Below, in pieces: positions 8,487 to 17,424 of a stretch of DNA of 64,000 bases. The stretch covers positions 32,274 through 96,273 of the forward strand of contig NZ_BLID01000012.1 in the NCBI RefSeq assembly GCF_009811315.1. Direction: 5' to 3'. Under the pieces are notes generated by a model. It saw only the letters and a program-made list of their open reading frames with translations. It was not told the origin of the DNA and did no database searches. Source of the DNA: Vibrio atypicus (GTDB lineage Bacteria > Pseudomonadota > Gammaproteobacteria > Enterobacterales > Vibrionaceae). Made by a program: the position numbers and the translations under genes. Numbering within the stretch: the stretch's first letter is position 1; the number at the start of each line of letters is the position of its first letter.

Positions 8487-10328
8487 ATGCCTAAATATAG
8501 ATCAGCCACCACCACTCACGGACGTAACATGGCCGGCGCTCGTGCCCTATGGCGTGCTACTGGGGTAAAAGATGACGATTTCGGTAAGCCGATTATCGCG
8601 GTTGTAAACTCATTCACTCAATTTGTTCCAGGCCACGTGCACCTAAAAGATATGGGCCAACTGGTTGCCGGAGAAATTGAAAAAGCAGGCGGTATCGCCA
8701 AAGAATTCAACACCATTGCGGTCGATGACGGCATCGCTATGGGTCACGGTGGCATGCTTTACTCTCTGCCATCACGTGAATTGATCGCAGACTCGGTAGA
8801 GTACATGGTCAATGCACACTGTGCTGATGCCATGGTATGTATTTCGAACTGTGACAAAATCACTCCAGGAATGATGATGGCAGCTATGCGCCTTAACATT
8901 CCTGTTATTTTTGTCTCTGGCGGTCCAATGGAAGCGGGTAAAACTAAGCTTTCAGAGCAAATCATCAAACTGGATCTTGTTGATGCCATGATTCAAGGTG
9001 CCGATCCAACGGTTTCTGATGAGCAAAGTGAGCAAATCGAACGTTCAGCGTGTCCAACTTGTGGCTCATGTTCTGGCATGTTCACCGCCAACTCAATGAA
9101 CTGTCTGACCGAAGCACTTGGTCTATCTCAACCAGGTAACGGTTCCATGCTGGCAACACACGCAGACCGCGAGCAACTGTTCATCAATGCAGGTAAACGC
9201 ATTGTCGATTTGACCAAACGTTACTACGAGCAAGATGATGAATCGGCTCTGCCACGTAACATTGCTAACCGTCCAGCGTTTGAAAATGCGATGGCTCTTG
9301 ATATTGCCATGGGCGGTTCGAGCAACACAGTTTTACACCTACTCGCCGCTGCGCAAGAAGGTGAGATTGATTTTGACATGAATGACATTGATGAGATGTC
9401 TCGTCGCGTACCACACCTTTGCAAAGTGGCACCATCGACTCAGAAGTACCACATGGAAGACGTACACCGCGCGGGCGGTGTGATGGCAATTCTGGGTGAA
9501 CTGGATCGCGCCGGCCTTCTCAACGGTGACACAAGCACAGTCTTGGGCATGTCGATGAAAGAGCAGCTTGCTCAATACGACATCATGCAAACTGAAGATG
9601 AAGCGGTACTTAAGTTCTTCCGCGCTGGCCCTGCGGGTATCCGCACCACAAAAGCCTTCTCACAAGATTGCCGTTGGGATCGTCTTGATGATGATCGCGT
9701 AGAAGGCTGTATTCGCACCAAAGAGAATGCCTTTAGCCAAGAAGGTGGCTTAGCGGTACTTTCAGGTAACATCGCTGTAGACGGCTGTATTGTTAAAACA
9801 GCTGGTGTGGATGAAGAAAACCTTAAATTCCAAGGCCCAGCGATTGTATTTGAAAGCCAAGACACCGCCGTTGATGGCATCTTGGGCGGTAAAGTGAAAG
9901 CGGGCGAAGTGGTTGTTATCCGCTACGAAGGTCCAAAAGGTGGCCCAGGTATGCAAGAGATGCTTTACCCAACCACTTACCTAAAATCTATGGGTCTAGG
10001 TAAATCTTGTGCCCTACTGACTGATGGTCGATTCTCTGGTGGTACATCAGGCCTATCGATTGGTCACGCCTCTCCAGAAGCGGCAAGTGGCGGTACGATT
10101 GGTCTGGTTCAAGATGGCGATATTATTACCATCGATATCCCAAGCCGCTCTATCACTCTGGATGTGCCGGAAGCAGAATTAGCTGCACGCCGCGCGAAAC
10201 AAGATGAGCTAGGTTGGAAACCTGCGAACCGTCAACGTGAAGTCTCTTTTGCTCTAAAAGCTTACGCAAGTATGGCAACCAGTGCAGACAAAGGTGCGGT
10301 GCGAGACAAATCCAAGCTAGAGGACTAG
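8487..10328 (+). CDS. ilvD: Dihydroxy-acid dehydratase
   Basis: Iron-sulfur dehydratase (IlvD/Edd family) converting dihydroxy-acids to 2-keto acids in valine and isoleucine synthesis; 613 residues, family about 616. Cluster-ligand regions CISNCDKITPG (near 112) and CPTCGSCSGMFTANS (near 190) are present, as is the C-terminal LLTDGRFSGGTSG segment. Codon use is strongly biased, suggesting high expression. It is 12 bases after ilvE and 3 bases before ilvA, clearly the same transcript. Several antisense open frames here are shadows. Confidence 0.97.
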   Translation: MPKYRSATTTHGRNMAGARALWRATGVKDDDFGKPIIAVVNSFTQFVPGHVHLKDMGQLVAGEIEKAGGIAKEFNTIAVDDGIAMGHGGMLYSLPSRELIADSVEYMVNAHCADAMVCISNCDKITPGMMMAAMRLNIPVIFVSGGPMEAGKTKLSEQIIKLDLVDAMIQGADPTVSDEQSEQIERSACPTCGSCSGMFTANSMNCLTEALGLSQPGNGSMLATHADREQLFINAGKRIVDLTKRYYEQDDESALPRNIANRPAFENAMALDIAMGGSSNTVLHLLAAAQEGEIDFDMNDIDEMSRRVPHLCKVAPSTQKYHMEDVHRAGGVMAILGELDRAGLLNGDTSTVLGMSMKEQLAQYDIMQTEDEAVLKFFRAGPAGIRTTKAFSQDCRWDRLDDDRVEGCIRTKENAFSQEGGLAVLSGNIAVDGCIVKTAGVDEENLKFQGPAIVFESQDTAVDGILGGKVKAGEVVVIRYEGPKGGPGMQEMLYPTTYLKSMGLGKSCALLTDGRFSGGTSGLSIGHASPEAASGGTIGLVQDGDIITIDIPSRSITLDVPEAELAARRAKQDELGWKPANRQREVSFALKAYASMATSADKGAVRDKSKLED

Positions 10329-10331
10329 CTT

Positions 10332-11879
10332 ATGTCTGACTCTCAACCAGCAAAACAGCTGCTACAAACTGGCGCGGACTACCTGCGCCAGATCTTGCGT
10401 GCACCTGTGTATGAAGTGGCGACGGTCACGCCACTTCAAGATATGCCTCGACTTGAAGAGCGCATTGGCAACAAAGTGCAAATCAAACGAGAAGATCGCC
10501 AACCGGTACATTCGTTTAAGCTGCGCGGTGCTTACAACATGGTCGCAAGCCTTAGCGAAGCTCAAAAAGCGGCTGGGGTCATTGCAGCCTCAGCGGGCAA
10601 CCACGCACAAGGCATGGCACTATCTGGTACTAAACTTGGCATCAAAACCACCATTGTGATGCCAAAAACAACCCCAGACATTAAAGTTGATGCTGTGCGT
10701 AGCTTTGGTGGCAATGTGGTCTTGCACGGTAGCAACTTTGATGAAGCCAAAGCAGAGGCTGAACGCCTGTCTACAGAACATGGCTATACCTTTGTCCCGC
10801 CATTCGATCACCCATTAGTGATCTCGGGCCAAGGCACAATTGGTATGGAAATGCTGCAGCAAAACGGTCACCTGGACTACATTTTCGTCCCTGTTGGGGG
10901 CGGCGGTTTGGCTGCAGGTGTTGCGGTACTAGTCAAACAGCTGATGCCAGAGATCAAAGTCATCGCCGTTGAGCCAGAGGATTCAGCTTGCCTAAAAGCC
11001 GCTCTTGATGCGGGTGAGCCTGTCGTACTGGACCAAGTCAGCATGTTTGCCGATGGGGTTGCCGTTAAGCGTATCGGCGAAGAGACCTTCCGTCTGTGTG
11101 AACAGTTTATCGATGGCCATATTTCTGTCTCAAGCGATGAAATCTGCGCTGCTGTAAAAGATATCTTTGAAGATACCCGCGCAATAGCGGAGCCTTCAGG
11201 CGCTCTAGCACTAGCTGGTCTTAAAAAGTATGCCGAGCAACATCAGTTAAAAGGCAAAAATTTAAGTACAGTATTATCTGGAGCAAACACCAATTTCCAC
11301 GGTTTACGCTATGTCTCTGAGCGATGTGAATTGGGTGAAAAACGTGAAGGTCTACTCGCCGTCACTATCCCAGAACGTCAGGGCGCTTTTTTCGAGTTTT
11401 GTAACTTGATTGGTGGCCGAGCCGTGACAGAGTTTAACTACCGCTACAACGACGATAAATTAGCCAATATCTTTGTCGGTGTTCGTTTACAAGGTGGGCA
11501 AGAAGAGCTCGACCACATCATTCACGATTTACGTAATGGCGGCTACCCGGTTGTCGACCTATCTGATGATGAAATGGCCAAGCTACACGTTCGTTACATG
11601 ATTGGTGGTAAACCATCAAAACAGCTCAAAGAACGCCTCTACAGTTTTGAGTTTCCAGAATACCCTGGGGCTTTGGTTAAGTTCTTAAGCACGCTCGGTA
11701 CCCATTGGAACATTAGCCTGTTCAACTATCGTAATCACGGTGCAGACTATGGCCGAGTTCTATGTGGTTTCGAATTAGATGAGTCGGACTTATCCCAATT
11801 CTCTGCGCATCTACGTGAATTGGGTTACCAATGTAAGGATGAAACGGACAACCCGTCCTACAAATTCTTCCTATCCTAA
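10332..11879 (+). CDS. ilvA: Threonine ammonia-lyase (biosynthetic)
   Basis: PLP enzyme deaminating threonine to 2-oxobutyrate, the committed step to isoleucine. At 515 residues it is the long, biosynthetic form: a catalytic domain (HSFKLRGAYNM with the PLP lysine near residue 62, SAGNHAQG, PVGGGGLAAGV) followed by two ACT-like regulatory repeats (from about 335 and 430) that bind isoleucine and valine. Last gene of the operon, ended by a perfect terminator 8 bases on. Length and regulatory repeats exclude the catabolic TdcB form. Confidence 0.96.
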   Translation: MSDSQPAKQLLQTGADYLRQILRAPVYEVATVTPLQDMPRLEERIGNKVQIKREDRQPVHSFKLRGAYNMVASLSEAQKAAGVIAASAGNHAQGMALSGTKLGIKTTIVMPKTTPDIKVDAVRSFGGNVVLHGSNFDEAKAEAERLSTEHGYTFVPPFDHPLVISGQGTIGMEMLQQNGHLDYIFVPVGGGGLAAGVAVLVKQLMPEIKVIAVEPEDSACLKAALDAGEPVVLDQVSMFADGVAVKRIGEETFRLCEQFIDGHISVSSDEICAAVKDIFEDTRAIAEPSGALALAGLKKYAEQHQLKGKNLSTVLSGANTNFHGLRYVSERCELGEKREGLLAVTIPERQGAFFEFCNLIGGRAVTEFNYRYNDDKLANIFVGVRLQGGQEELDHIIHDLRNGGYPVVDLSDDEMAKLHVRYMIGGKPSKQLKERLYSFEFPEYPGALVKFLSTLGTHWNISLFNYRNHGADYGRVLCGFELDESDLSQFSAHLRELGYQCKDETDNPSYKFFLS

Positions 11880-11886
11880 CTACAAT

Positions 11887-11915
11887 AAAGCCAATCATTC
11901 GATTGGCTTTATTTT
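11887..11915 (+). terminator. Terminator of the ilv operon
   Basis: Perfect 10-bp stem AAAGCCAATC / GATTGGCTTT with a 4-base loop, followed by a short T-rich stretch, 7 bases after the ilvA stop codon. Confidence 0.9.
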
Positions 11916-12050
11916 CATCACCATCACTAAAATAAGCAAAATGCGTGATACGCATAAATATAATGCTAAAGTTTCATTTTAGTCATAACCATTTTAGGTC
12001 TACACTCAACTCAGTTTTTAAATTGCTGCTCTATGTTGTGGAGATCACCT

Positions 12051-13031
12051 ATGTTTAACGCACTGATTCTAAACCAAGAAGACAAACGCACTATCGCTTC
12101 AATCGAACAGATCGACGAGGCACAATTACCTGAAGGTGACGTCCTAATCGAAGTTGATTACTCATCACTAAACTACAAAGATGGCTTAGCGATTACCGGT
12201 AAAGGCAAAATTATCCGCAACTTCCCTATGGTGCCAGGTATCGATCTCGCAGGTACCGTAGTGAGTTCAGAAGATGACCGCTACCAAACTGGCGACAAAG
12301 TGGTACTGACTGGTTGGGGTGTCGGTGAAAACCACTGGGGCGGTATGGCACAACGTGCGCGTCTAAAAGCAGATTGGTTAGTGCCTCTACCACAAGGCTT
12401 AGACAGTAAAAAAGCCATGATGGTCGGTACTGCTGGCTTTACTGGCATGCTATGTGTGCAAGCGCTGCTTGATGCGGGTATCAAACCAGAAAATGGTGAA
12501 GTACTTGTCACAGGCGCAAGTGGTGGTGTTGGCTCTGTGGCGGTTACTTTGCTTGCTCAGCTTGGCTACACAGTCGCTGCAGTAACAGGTCGCGTTGAAC
12601 AAAATGGCCCACTGCTCGAAAAACTTGGTGCAAGCCGCATCATCGACCGCGTTGAGTTTGAAGAGCCAGCACGTCCGCTAGAGAAACAAATCTGGGCAGG
12701 TGCGGTTGACACGGTCGGCAGCAAAGTTTTGGCAAAAGTTCTCGCTCAAATGGATTACAACAGCGCAGTCGCAGCATGTGGTCTAGCGGGTGGTTTTGAT
12801 CTGCCAACCACGGTTATGCCATTTATTCTGCGTAATGTTCGTCTACAAGGTATCGATTCAGTATCGTGCCCAACAGAGAAACGTATCGCAGCATGGGAAA
12901 AACTGGTTGAACTACTACCAGACAGCTACTTCGAGCAAGCATGTACTGAGGTTGAGCTGGCAGAAGCACCAAAATACGCTGAAGATATCACTAACGGTCA
13001 AGTAACAGGCCGCGTAGTTATCAAGCTTTAA
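12051..13031 (+). CDS. acuI: Acrylyl-CoA reductase AcuI/YhdH family oxidoreductase
   Basis: Zinc-independent medium-chain dehydrogenase/reductase, 326 residues, of the YhdH/AcuI group that reduces toxic acrylyl-CoA to propionyl-CoA with NADPH. Visible are the substrate-domain signature SSLNYKDGLAITGKG (near 45), the dinucleotide motif GASGGVGSVAV (near 155) and the family C-terminal end GQVTGRVVIKL. The frame opens six codons earlier, but MFNALIL matches the family start and follows a GGAG ribosome site. Monocistronic, with a terminator downstream. In marine bacteria AcuI is linked to DMSP/acrylate metabolism; no dmd or acu partner genes occur here. Confidence 0.88.
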   Translation: MFNALILNQEDKRTIASIEQIDEAQLPEGDVLIEVDYSSLNYKDGLAITGKGKIIRNFPMVPGIDLAGTVVSSEDDRYQTGDKVVLTGWGVGENHWGGMAQRARLKADWLVPLPQGLDSKKAMMVGTAGFTGMLCVQALLDAGIKPENGEVLVTGASGGVGSVAVTLLAQLGYTVAAVTGRVEQNGPLLEKLGASRIIDRVEFEEPARPLEKQIWAGAVDTVGSKVLAKVLAQMDYNSAVAACGLAGGFDLPTTVMPFILRNVRLQGIDSVSCPTEKRIAAWEKLVELLPDSYFEQACTEVELAEAPKYAEDITNGQVTGRVVIKL

Positions 13032-13042
13032 GCTCGCACAAT

Positions 13043-13079
13043 AAAAAGAGCCAGCACCTATAATGCTGGCTCTTTTTTT
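13043..13079. terminator. Bidirectional terminator between acuI and lysR-type gene
   Basis: Stem GAGCCAGCA (13048-13056) / TGCTGGCTC (13064-13072) with an A-run on the left and a T-run on the right, so it can serve both convergent genes. Confidence 0.9.
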
Positions 13080-13090
13080 ATTTAAGCGGT

Positions 13091-14038
13091 TTAGTCCAAA
13101 CCAATATCTTCAATTCGTTTGGCAATCAAACGGCTGCACTCTTCCTTTACGATGCCTCTCAACCACTCTTGGGCAGGAGAATGTTCACAGCGCGGATGCC
13201 AGATCATCGAATAATCAAACGGCGTAAACTGAAATGGTAAAGGCTTAATCACCAAGTCATAACGCTCAGCAACCAGATAAGCTAAATCTGCCGGAACGGT
13301 AATAATGATTGGCATGGTATCAACGATAGCTAACGCCGCCTCAAGATGATAAGCACGCAGCACCATTTTGCGCTTAGGCTGATCCACCAATGCACCTTCA
13401 ATCAAGGCTTTGACACCATCACTAATCGCAATCATTGCATGCGGATAAGTGAGGTAATCCGACAAGCTCATCTCTTGATTGGCTAACGGATGCTGTTTTG
13501 AAAGCAAACACAGCACACCTACCCGACCTAAAATCTCACTACGCAAAGGCTCAACAGGGCCAATGGGACGACAAATCGCAAGATCAGCATTTTCATAAGT
13601 CAGTTGATCGGCCAATCTGTCGTGCTGCAACGGCAGAAAATTAAACGACACATTCGGCGCTTCTTGATAAATACGCGGTAAGGCAAATGGCAAAATGGTC
13701 TGCATCGCATAATCTGTTGTCGCGATAGAGAAAGTTTGATCGCAGCTTTGTGGATCAAACTCTAATGGAGATAAAAGCTGACGCAAAGATTCTAGAGGCT
13801 CGCCCAAAGATCGATCAATTTCGAGCGCTTTCTCGGTTGGAATCAGATGCTGCCCTTGGCGAGTAAATAAAGGATCACCAAGCATTTCTCGTAAACGGCC
13901 AAGTACTCGACTCATTGCCGACTGGCTCAGATTCAAACGGTTTGCGGCCTTACTGACACTGCACTCTTCAATCAATACTCGCAGTGCCACCAGCAGATTC
14001 AAATCACGGCGATAGATATCTTCTAGTTCCACGTTCAA
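13091..14038 (-). CDS. LysR-family transcriptional regulator
   Basis: A 315-residue LysR regulator with an N-terminal winged helix-turn-helix (LVALRVLIEECSVSKAANRL, LSQSAMSRVLGRLREMLGD, residues 14-55) and a type-2 periplasmic-binding effector domain from about residue 100. It is convergent with acuI and not divergent from a metabolic operon: the next gene upstream is a small membrane protein on the same strand. Its target is therefore not obvious from context. The 45-residue linker helix and length are normal for the family. Effector and regulon unknown. Confidence 0.88.
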   Translation of the reverse strand: MNVELEDIYRRDLNLLVALRVLIEECSVSKAANRLNLSQSAMSRVLGRLREMLGDPLFTRQGQHLIPTEKALEIDRSLGEPLESLRQLLSPLEFDPQSCDQTFSIATTDYAMQTILPFALPRIYQEAPNVSFNFLPLQHDRLADQLTYENADLAICRPIGPVEPLRSEILGRVGVLCLLSKQHPLANQEMSLSDYLTYPHAMIAISDGVKALIEGALVDQPKRKMVLRAYHLEAALAIVDTMPIIITVPADLAYLVAERYDLVIKPLPFQFTPFDYSMIWHPRCEHSPAQEWLRGIVKEECSRLIAKRIEDIGLD

Positions 14039-14082
14039 TCACTGAATTAATAAGGGAATAAATGGATTGTACCTTTTTCAGG

Positions 14083-14108
14083 CAAAAAAAATCCCGCTTT
14101 TCAGCGGG
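14083..14108 (-). terminator. Terminator of the small membrane-protein gene (minus strand)
   Basis: Read leftward, a stem CCCGC/GCGGG (14093-14108) is followed by eight T residues (A-run 14084-14091). It separates the upstream small gene from the LysR-family gene and supports the small gene being transcribed leftward. Confidence 0.8.
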
Positions 14109-14183
14109 GAAGCCCAAGAAAACTGGGGATAGTGTCGGAATGTAGTTGAATGTAGTCGCAAGTATGAACAATAGTTGGAAGTG

Positions 14184-14372
14184 CTATTGGCCATCCTCTT
14201 GCTCAGATGCGCTCGGCCAGCGATGCATCTCGAGCCAAATACCTATCACCGTGGCACCCATACCAAGCAATGGCATAAATGACGATGACTCCGCTGGAGA
14301 ACGTAAAACCAAAGCACAGAAAGAGACAAAGCACAGCACGGAATAGATTGTTAAACGATCTAAAGCTGTCAT
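14184..14372 (-). CDS. Small two-helix inner-membrane protein, unknown function
   Basis: A 62-residue protein with two predicted membrane helices (about 8-24 and 32-47) joined by a short polar turn, and a charged C-terminus (WPSASEQEDGQ). I do not recognise a named family. It is supported as real by a start codon at the edge of an intergenic region, composition fitting a membrane protein, and a leftward terminator 75 bases after its stop. It is divergent from tusA with 139 bases between. Alternative: a non-functional frame. Confidence 0.6.
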   Translation of the reverse strand: MTALDRLTIYSVLCFVSFCALVLRSPAESSSFMPLLGMGATVIGIWLEMHRWPSASEQEDGQ

Positions 14373-14511
14373 AGAATTCTGATCCTTGATTTAAATGTTA
14401 CCAACTTGTTAACTAAGTTAAAACAAAATGATCACTTTGCCAAGGGGTTATTGAATATTTTTTCTTCACTAGTATTATCTAGGCCAAATTGAGTTAAACA
14501 AAGAAACGACC

Positions 14512-14760
14512 ATGACATTCAACCCAGAACAGGCAAATCAAACCCTAGAGGCAGAAGGATTACGCTGCCCAGAGCCAGTGATGATGGTCAGGAAGACAAT
14601 TAGAAACATGCAAGATGGTGAGATTTTATTGGTGAAAGCCGATGACCCATCAACCACTCGTGATATTCCAAGTTTTTGTCGCTTTATGGATCATCAACTC
14701 ATAGGCTCACAAACAGAAGAATTGCCTTATCAGTATCTGATCAGAAAAGGGCTCAGCTAA
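14512..14760 (+). CDS. tusA: Sulfurtransferase TusA
   Basis: An 82-residue SirA/TusA-fold sulfur carrier that accepts persulfide sulfur from IscS and passes it to TusBCD for 2-thiolation of tRNA wobble uridine. The C-P-x-P signature (LRCPEPVMM) places the persulfide cysteine at residue 19, and the C-terminal half (ADDPSTTRDIPSFCRFM) is the conserved family core. It stands alone with its own upstream region, as in E. coli. Confidence 0.94.
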   Translation: MTFNPEQANQTLEAEGLRCPEPVMMVRKTIRNMQDGEILLVKADDPSTTRDIPSFCRFMDHQLIGSQTEELPYQYLIRKGLS

Positions 14761-14860
14761 ACATTTCAGCATACTCGCACTTTTTTATAACACCGCACAA
14801 TTAATCAGTTTTTCATTATTTCCTCCCTTTATGCTGAGCGAAGTTAAGGGAGGAAACTTT

Positions 14861-15976
14861 ATGCAACGCAATCATTCCATCGATGCTATTCGCGGTACGT
14901 TATTGCTCATTATGTCCATCAACCATTTTATTTGGATTACGGTCGGCTGGGCAGACATTCAATACATCACTCTTCAACCTTTTGGCCAAGTCGGTGCAGC
15001 TGAAGGTTTTATTTTCATTTCAGGTCTAATGGTGGGGTTAGTCTACTCAACCTACAACAGCCAAGTGATGCGTCAAAAGCTACATCAACGCGCAAAGCAG
15101 CTCTACATATACCACATGTCAGCTATCGCTGGTCTCCTCGTTGTCGGAGCGTTGTATATCCACTTTGTTCCACCTGTTCACACGTTCTATGACAATGTAT
15201 TTCCTGGCTTAATGGAGAACAAAGCTCTCGCATTGGCTGCTAGCGCAACCTTGATTCACAAACCGGCCTACTTCGATATTTTACCCATGTATGTGATTTT
15301 CCTTCTGATCGCTCCAATCGTATTAAAGCAGCTATCAAAAGGACGTATGATTGAAATCTTAGTTGTGAGTTTAATTACGTGGCTGTCGAGTCGGTTTATT
15401 AATCTCTCGGAAATGCTTACACCTCTTTTCCCAGATAGTGAACTCAACACTGGCTATTTCAGCTTACTCGCGTGGCAATTATTATTTGTTATCGGGATCT
15501 GTTTAGGCTATCGCGCACAACACCAGCCCATCAATTGGTTCAAGTATCGTTCAGTGACTGCCTTAGTCGCAATTACAGCATTAGTGATATTCGTGCTTAA
15601 TCGCAACGTATTAGGTCAGTATGGTATCCATCAAGGCACGCTGTATGAGCTAGCGGACAAACCGTTGATAGGCTGGCTACGAGCAGTCAACTTGCTGCTA
15701 CTGGTATACCTGTTTGCATGGTTACTACACCGAAAACCCAACGCACTCGCCTTCAAGCCACTCGCATTGATCGGTCGTAACTCGCTACAAGTATTCACTT
15801 GGCATTATTTGGTGATATTTACTTTGGCTCCGGCAACCCTAGGTTACTTAGACTTTCAACCTAGCCTAACCATTAGTCTAATGATAGTTGCCTGTTCATT
15901 ATTGATACCTCCTCTTTGGAGAGAGCGACGCAAAACCAACAAACTCAGCATCGAAAAAGTCAGACATAGTGGCTAA
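14861..15976 (+). CDS. OpgC-domain integral membrane protein (acyltransferase-like)
   Basis: A 371-residue polytopic membrane protein with about ten hydrophobic segments. The start RNHSIDAIRGTLLLIMSINHF, the early conserved histidine and QPFGQVGAAEGFIFISG match the OpgC family, related to acyltransferase-3 proteins; OpgC in E. coli succinylates osmoregulated periplasmic glucans. The frame extends upstream to 14831, but the ATG at 14861 follows AGGGAGG. No opgGH genes adjoin, so the glucan substrate is not supported by context; O-acylation of another surface glycan is equally possible. Confidence 0.75.
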   Translation: MQRNHSIDAIRGTLLLIMSINHFIWITVGWADIQYITLQPFGQVGAAEGFIFISGLMVGLVYSTYNSQVMRQKLHQRAKQLYIYHMSAIAGLLVVGALYIHFVPPVHTFYDNVFPGLMENKALALAASATLIHKPAYFDILPMYVIFLLIAPIVLKQLSKGRMIEILVVSLITWLSSRFINLSEMLTPLFPDSELNTGYFSLLAWQLLFVIGICLGYRAQHQPINWFKYRSVTALVAITALVIFVLNRNVLGQYGIHQGTLYELADKPLIGWLRAVNLLLLVYLFAWLLHRKPNALAFKPLALIGRNSLQVFTWHYLVIFTLAPATLGYLDFQPSLTISLMIVACSLLIPPLWRERRKTNKLSIEKVRHSG

Positions 15977-15987
15977 ATAACATAAAA

Positions 15988-17340
15988 TCAGCGTTTAATA
16001 ACCGGGATAAGCAATTCAATATACCAAACTTGTCCCGGTTGCTCTTCAGCACAGACAATCCACTCAAGCCCTTTCCTTACAACAAAACCCACCTCATGAA
16101 GGTAAGAATAGTAAAGTGAGTCTAAGTCCTCACCTATTTGAGATAAGCAACCTTGTAGAACACATTTCAAAACCATACCTGATTTGATATGTGTTGAGCC
16201 ACCCGATTCGATAGTAAAACGACTAACTTGATAATCATGATCTGGAGAGTAATCAGAGCTCTGTAACCGACCAATCATTAACTGTTCAGCACCGGCGTTT
16301 ACTGCAGGTAGAGCGATTTTGAAATGATTCAAAACAAACGCCAATCGCTGGCTTTTTTCGACACACACAGCAGGAATTTCGACAGTTTCGATACGCCCTG
16401 ATAAAGTTTGGTTGCTCAATGGAGAGCGACTTAAATGTTGAATTGAATCGGGAAGTGAGCTTGCCTTGGAGAAAGGTCGAAGCTCAACCCAAAACAGTAA
16501 GTTGCCATTTTCATCCAGTTGCCAAATATAGGGAAGGCGCTTAAGTGTCAATTTGCGAGGTATACAAAAGACCTGATTGAGGTAAACGAACAAGGCTTTA
16601 AGCGGAGGGTTATGAGATAAATTAAATCGCCACATCTTACGCTGAGATAACTCAATGCGAGCCAAAGGCTGTAATGAGCCTTCCTGCTCTCCATTACACA
16701 CCGCCAACATTTGGAACTGACCAGAACTCACCGAACAATTATTGCGATATTCTAAAGCATAGTAGCGTCGATCTTGATGCTGCCAGCCACTAGTTGCTTC
16801 TGCGAACGTTTGCCACATCTGTTCAACCTTAAACCCCGTCTCTTTCTCATCAAAAAAAACAGAAGAAAAATTACTGACTACACCGAAGAAGGTATCAGCA
16901 GGAAAGGTGACCTCTTCTGGCGGGCATGACTGCATCCGTTGAAAAAATGACAGATAGATCGAGTCAATTGGAGGAACACCAAAAAACTTAGCCAATGTCG
17001 GATTACGTTTAAAATGCTTAGGTGATACGAGAAAATTTTGACGAACCGCTCGATACAGTGCTTCTTGAGATTCAAAACCATGCTCAAGCGCAATATCGAG
17101 CACATTGCGTTCAGAGCTTGCAAGAGCATCAATCGCAAGAGTAAGTAAACGCAAGCGATAATAGCGCCCAAGTGGGATGCCGGTGTAACGCTTAAACTCA
17201 TGTTGAAGATGCCAACGACTGACATTTAAGGTAGTCGCGATTGCGTTGATGTTGAGTTTACACGGTAAACGTGTTTCAACCGTTTCAACAATACGATAAA
17301 TAAAAGAAAACTGCCGCATAGCTCTAGTTGTATCAGGCAA
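15988..17340 (-). CDS. AraC-family regulator with apparent tandem GyrI-like domains
   Basis: A 450-residue regulator. Residues about 14-115 form the AraC DNA-binding domain with two helix-turn-helices (second: VLDIALEHGFESQEALYRAV). The rest looks like two successive GyrI-like effector domains: the first (about 135-290) ends in LLFWVELRPF and the second (about 308-448) ends in VWYIELLIPV, both typical C-terminal strands of that fold. E. coli Rob has one such domain in about 290 residues. The gene converges on the opgC-like gene with an 11-base gap. Ligand and targets are unknown; an antibiotic- or organic-ligand sensor is the family expectation. Confidence 0.75.
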   Translation of the reverse strand: MPDTTRAMRQFSFIYRIVETVETRLPCKLNINAIATTLNVSRWHLQHEFKRYTGIPLGRYYRLRLLTLAIDALASSERNVLDIALEHGFESQEALYRAVRQNFLVSPKHFKRNPTLAKFFGVPPIDSIYLSFFQRMQSCPPEEVTFPADTFFGVVSNFSSVFFDEKETGFKVEQMWQTFAEATSGWQHQDRRYYALEYRNNCSVSSGQFQMLAVCNGEQEGSLQPLARIELSQRKMWRFNLSHNPPLKALFVYLNQVFCIPRKLTLKRLPYIWQLDENGNLLFWVELRPFSKASSLPDSIQHLSRSPLSNQTLSGRIETVEIPAVCVEKSQRLAFVLNHFKIALPAVNAGAEQLMIGRLQSSDYSPDHDYQVSRFTIESGGSTHIKSGMVLKCVLQGCLSQIGEDLDSLYYSYLHEVGFVVRKGLEWIVCAEEQPGQVWYIELLIPVIKR

Positions 17341-17394
17341 TTACAGCTGAGCAATCATGCTGCAAACAGTTTACGTCTCACTTCAAAAATTGCG

Positions 17395-17421
17395 TAAAAA
17401 AAAGCAGCCAATGGCTGCTTT
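17395..17421 (-). terminator. Terminator of the small coiled-coil membrane-protein gene
   Basis: Perfect 9-bp stem AAAGCAGCC / GGCTGCTTT with a 3-base loop; read leftward it runs into a T-tract. It sits 4 bases past the stop codon of the gene at 17425-17685. Confidence 0.9.
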
Positions 17422-17424
17422 TTA

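Noticed and set aside
8631..8644. CACGTG in ilvD as part of a parS site
   Set aside because: Flanks do not form the TGTTnC/GnAACA arms.
9265..9590. Overlapping antisense open frames inside ilvD
   Set aside because: They lie opposite a strongly conserved, highly biased gene and have no ribosome site or recognisable domain; shadows of GC-rich codon positions.
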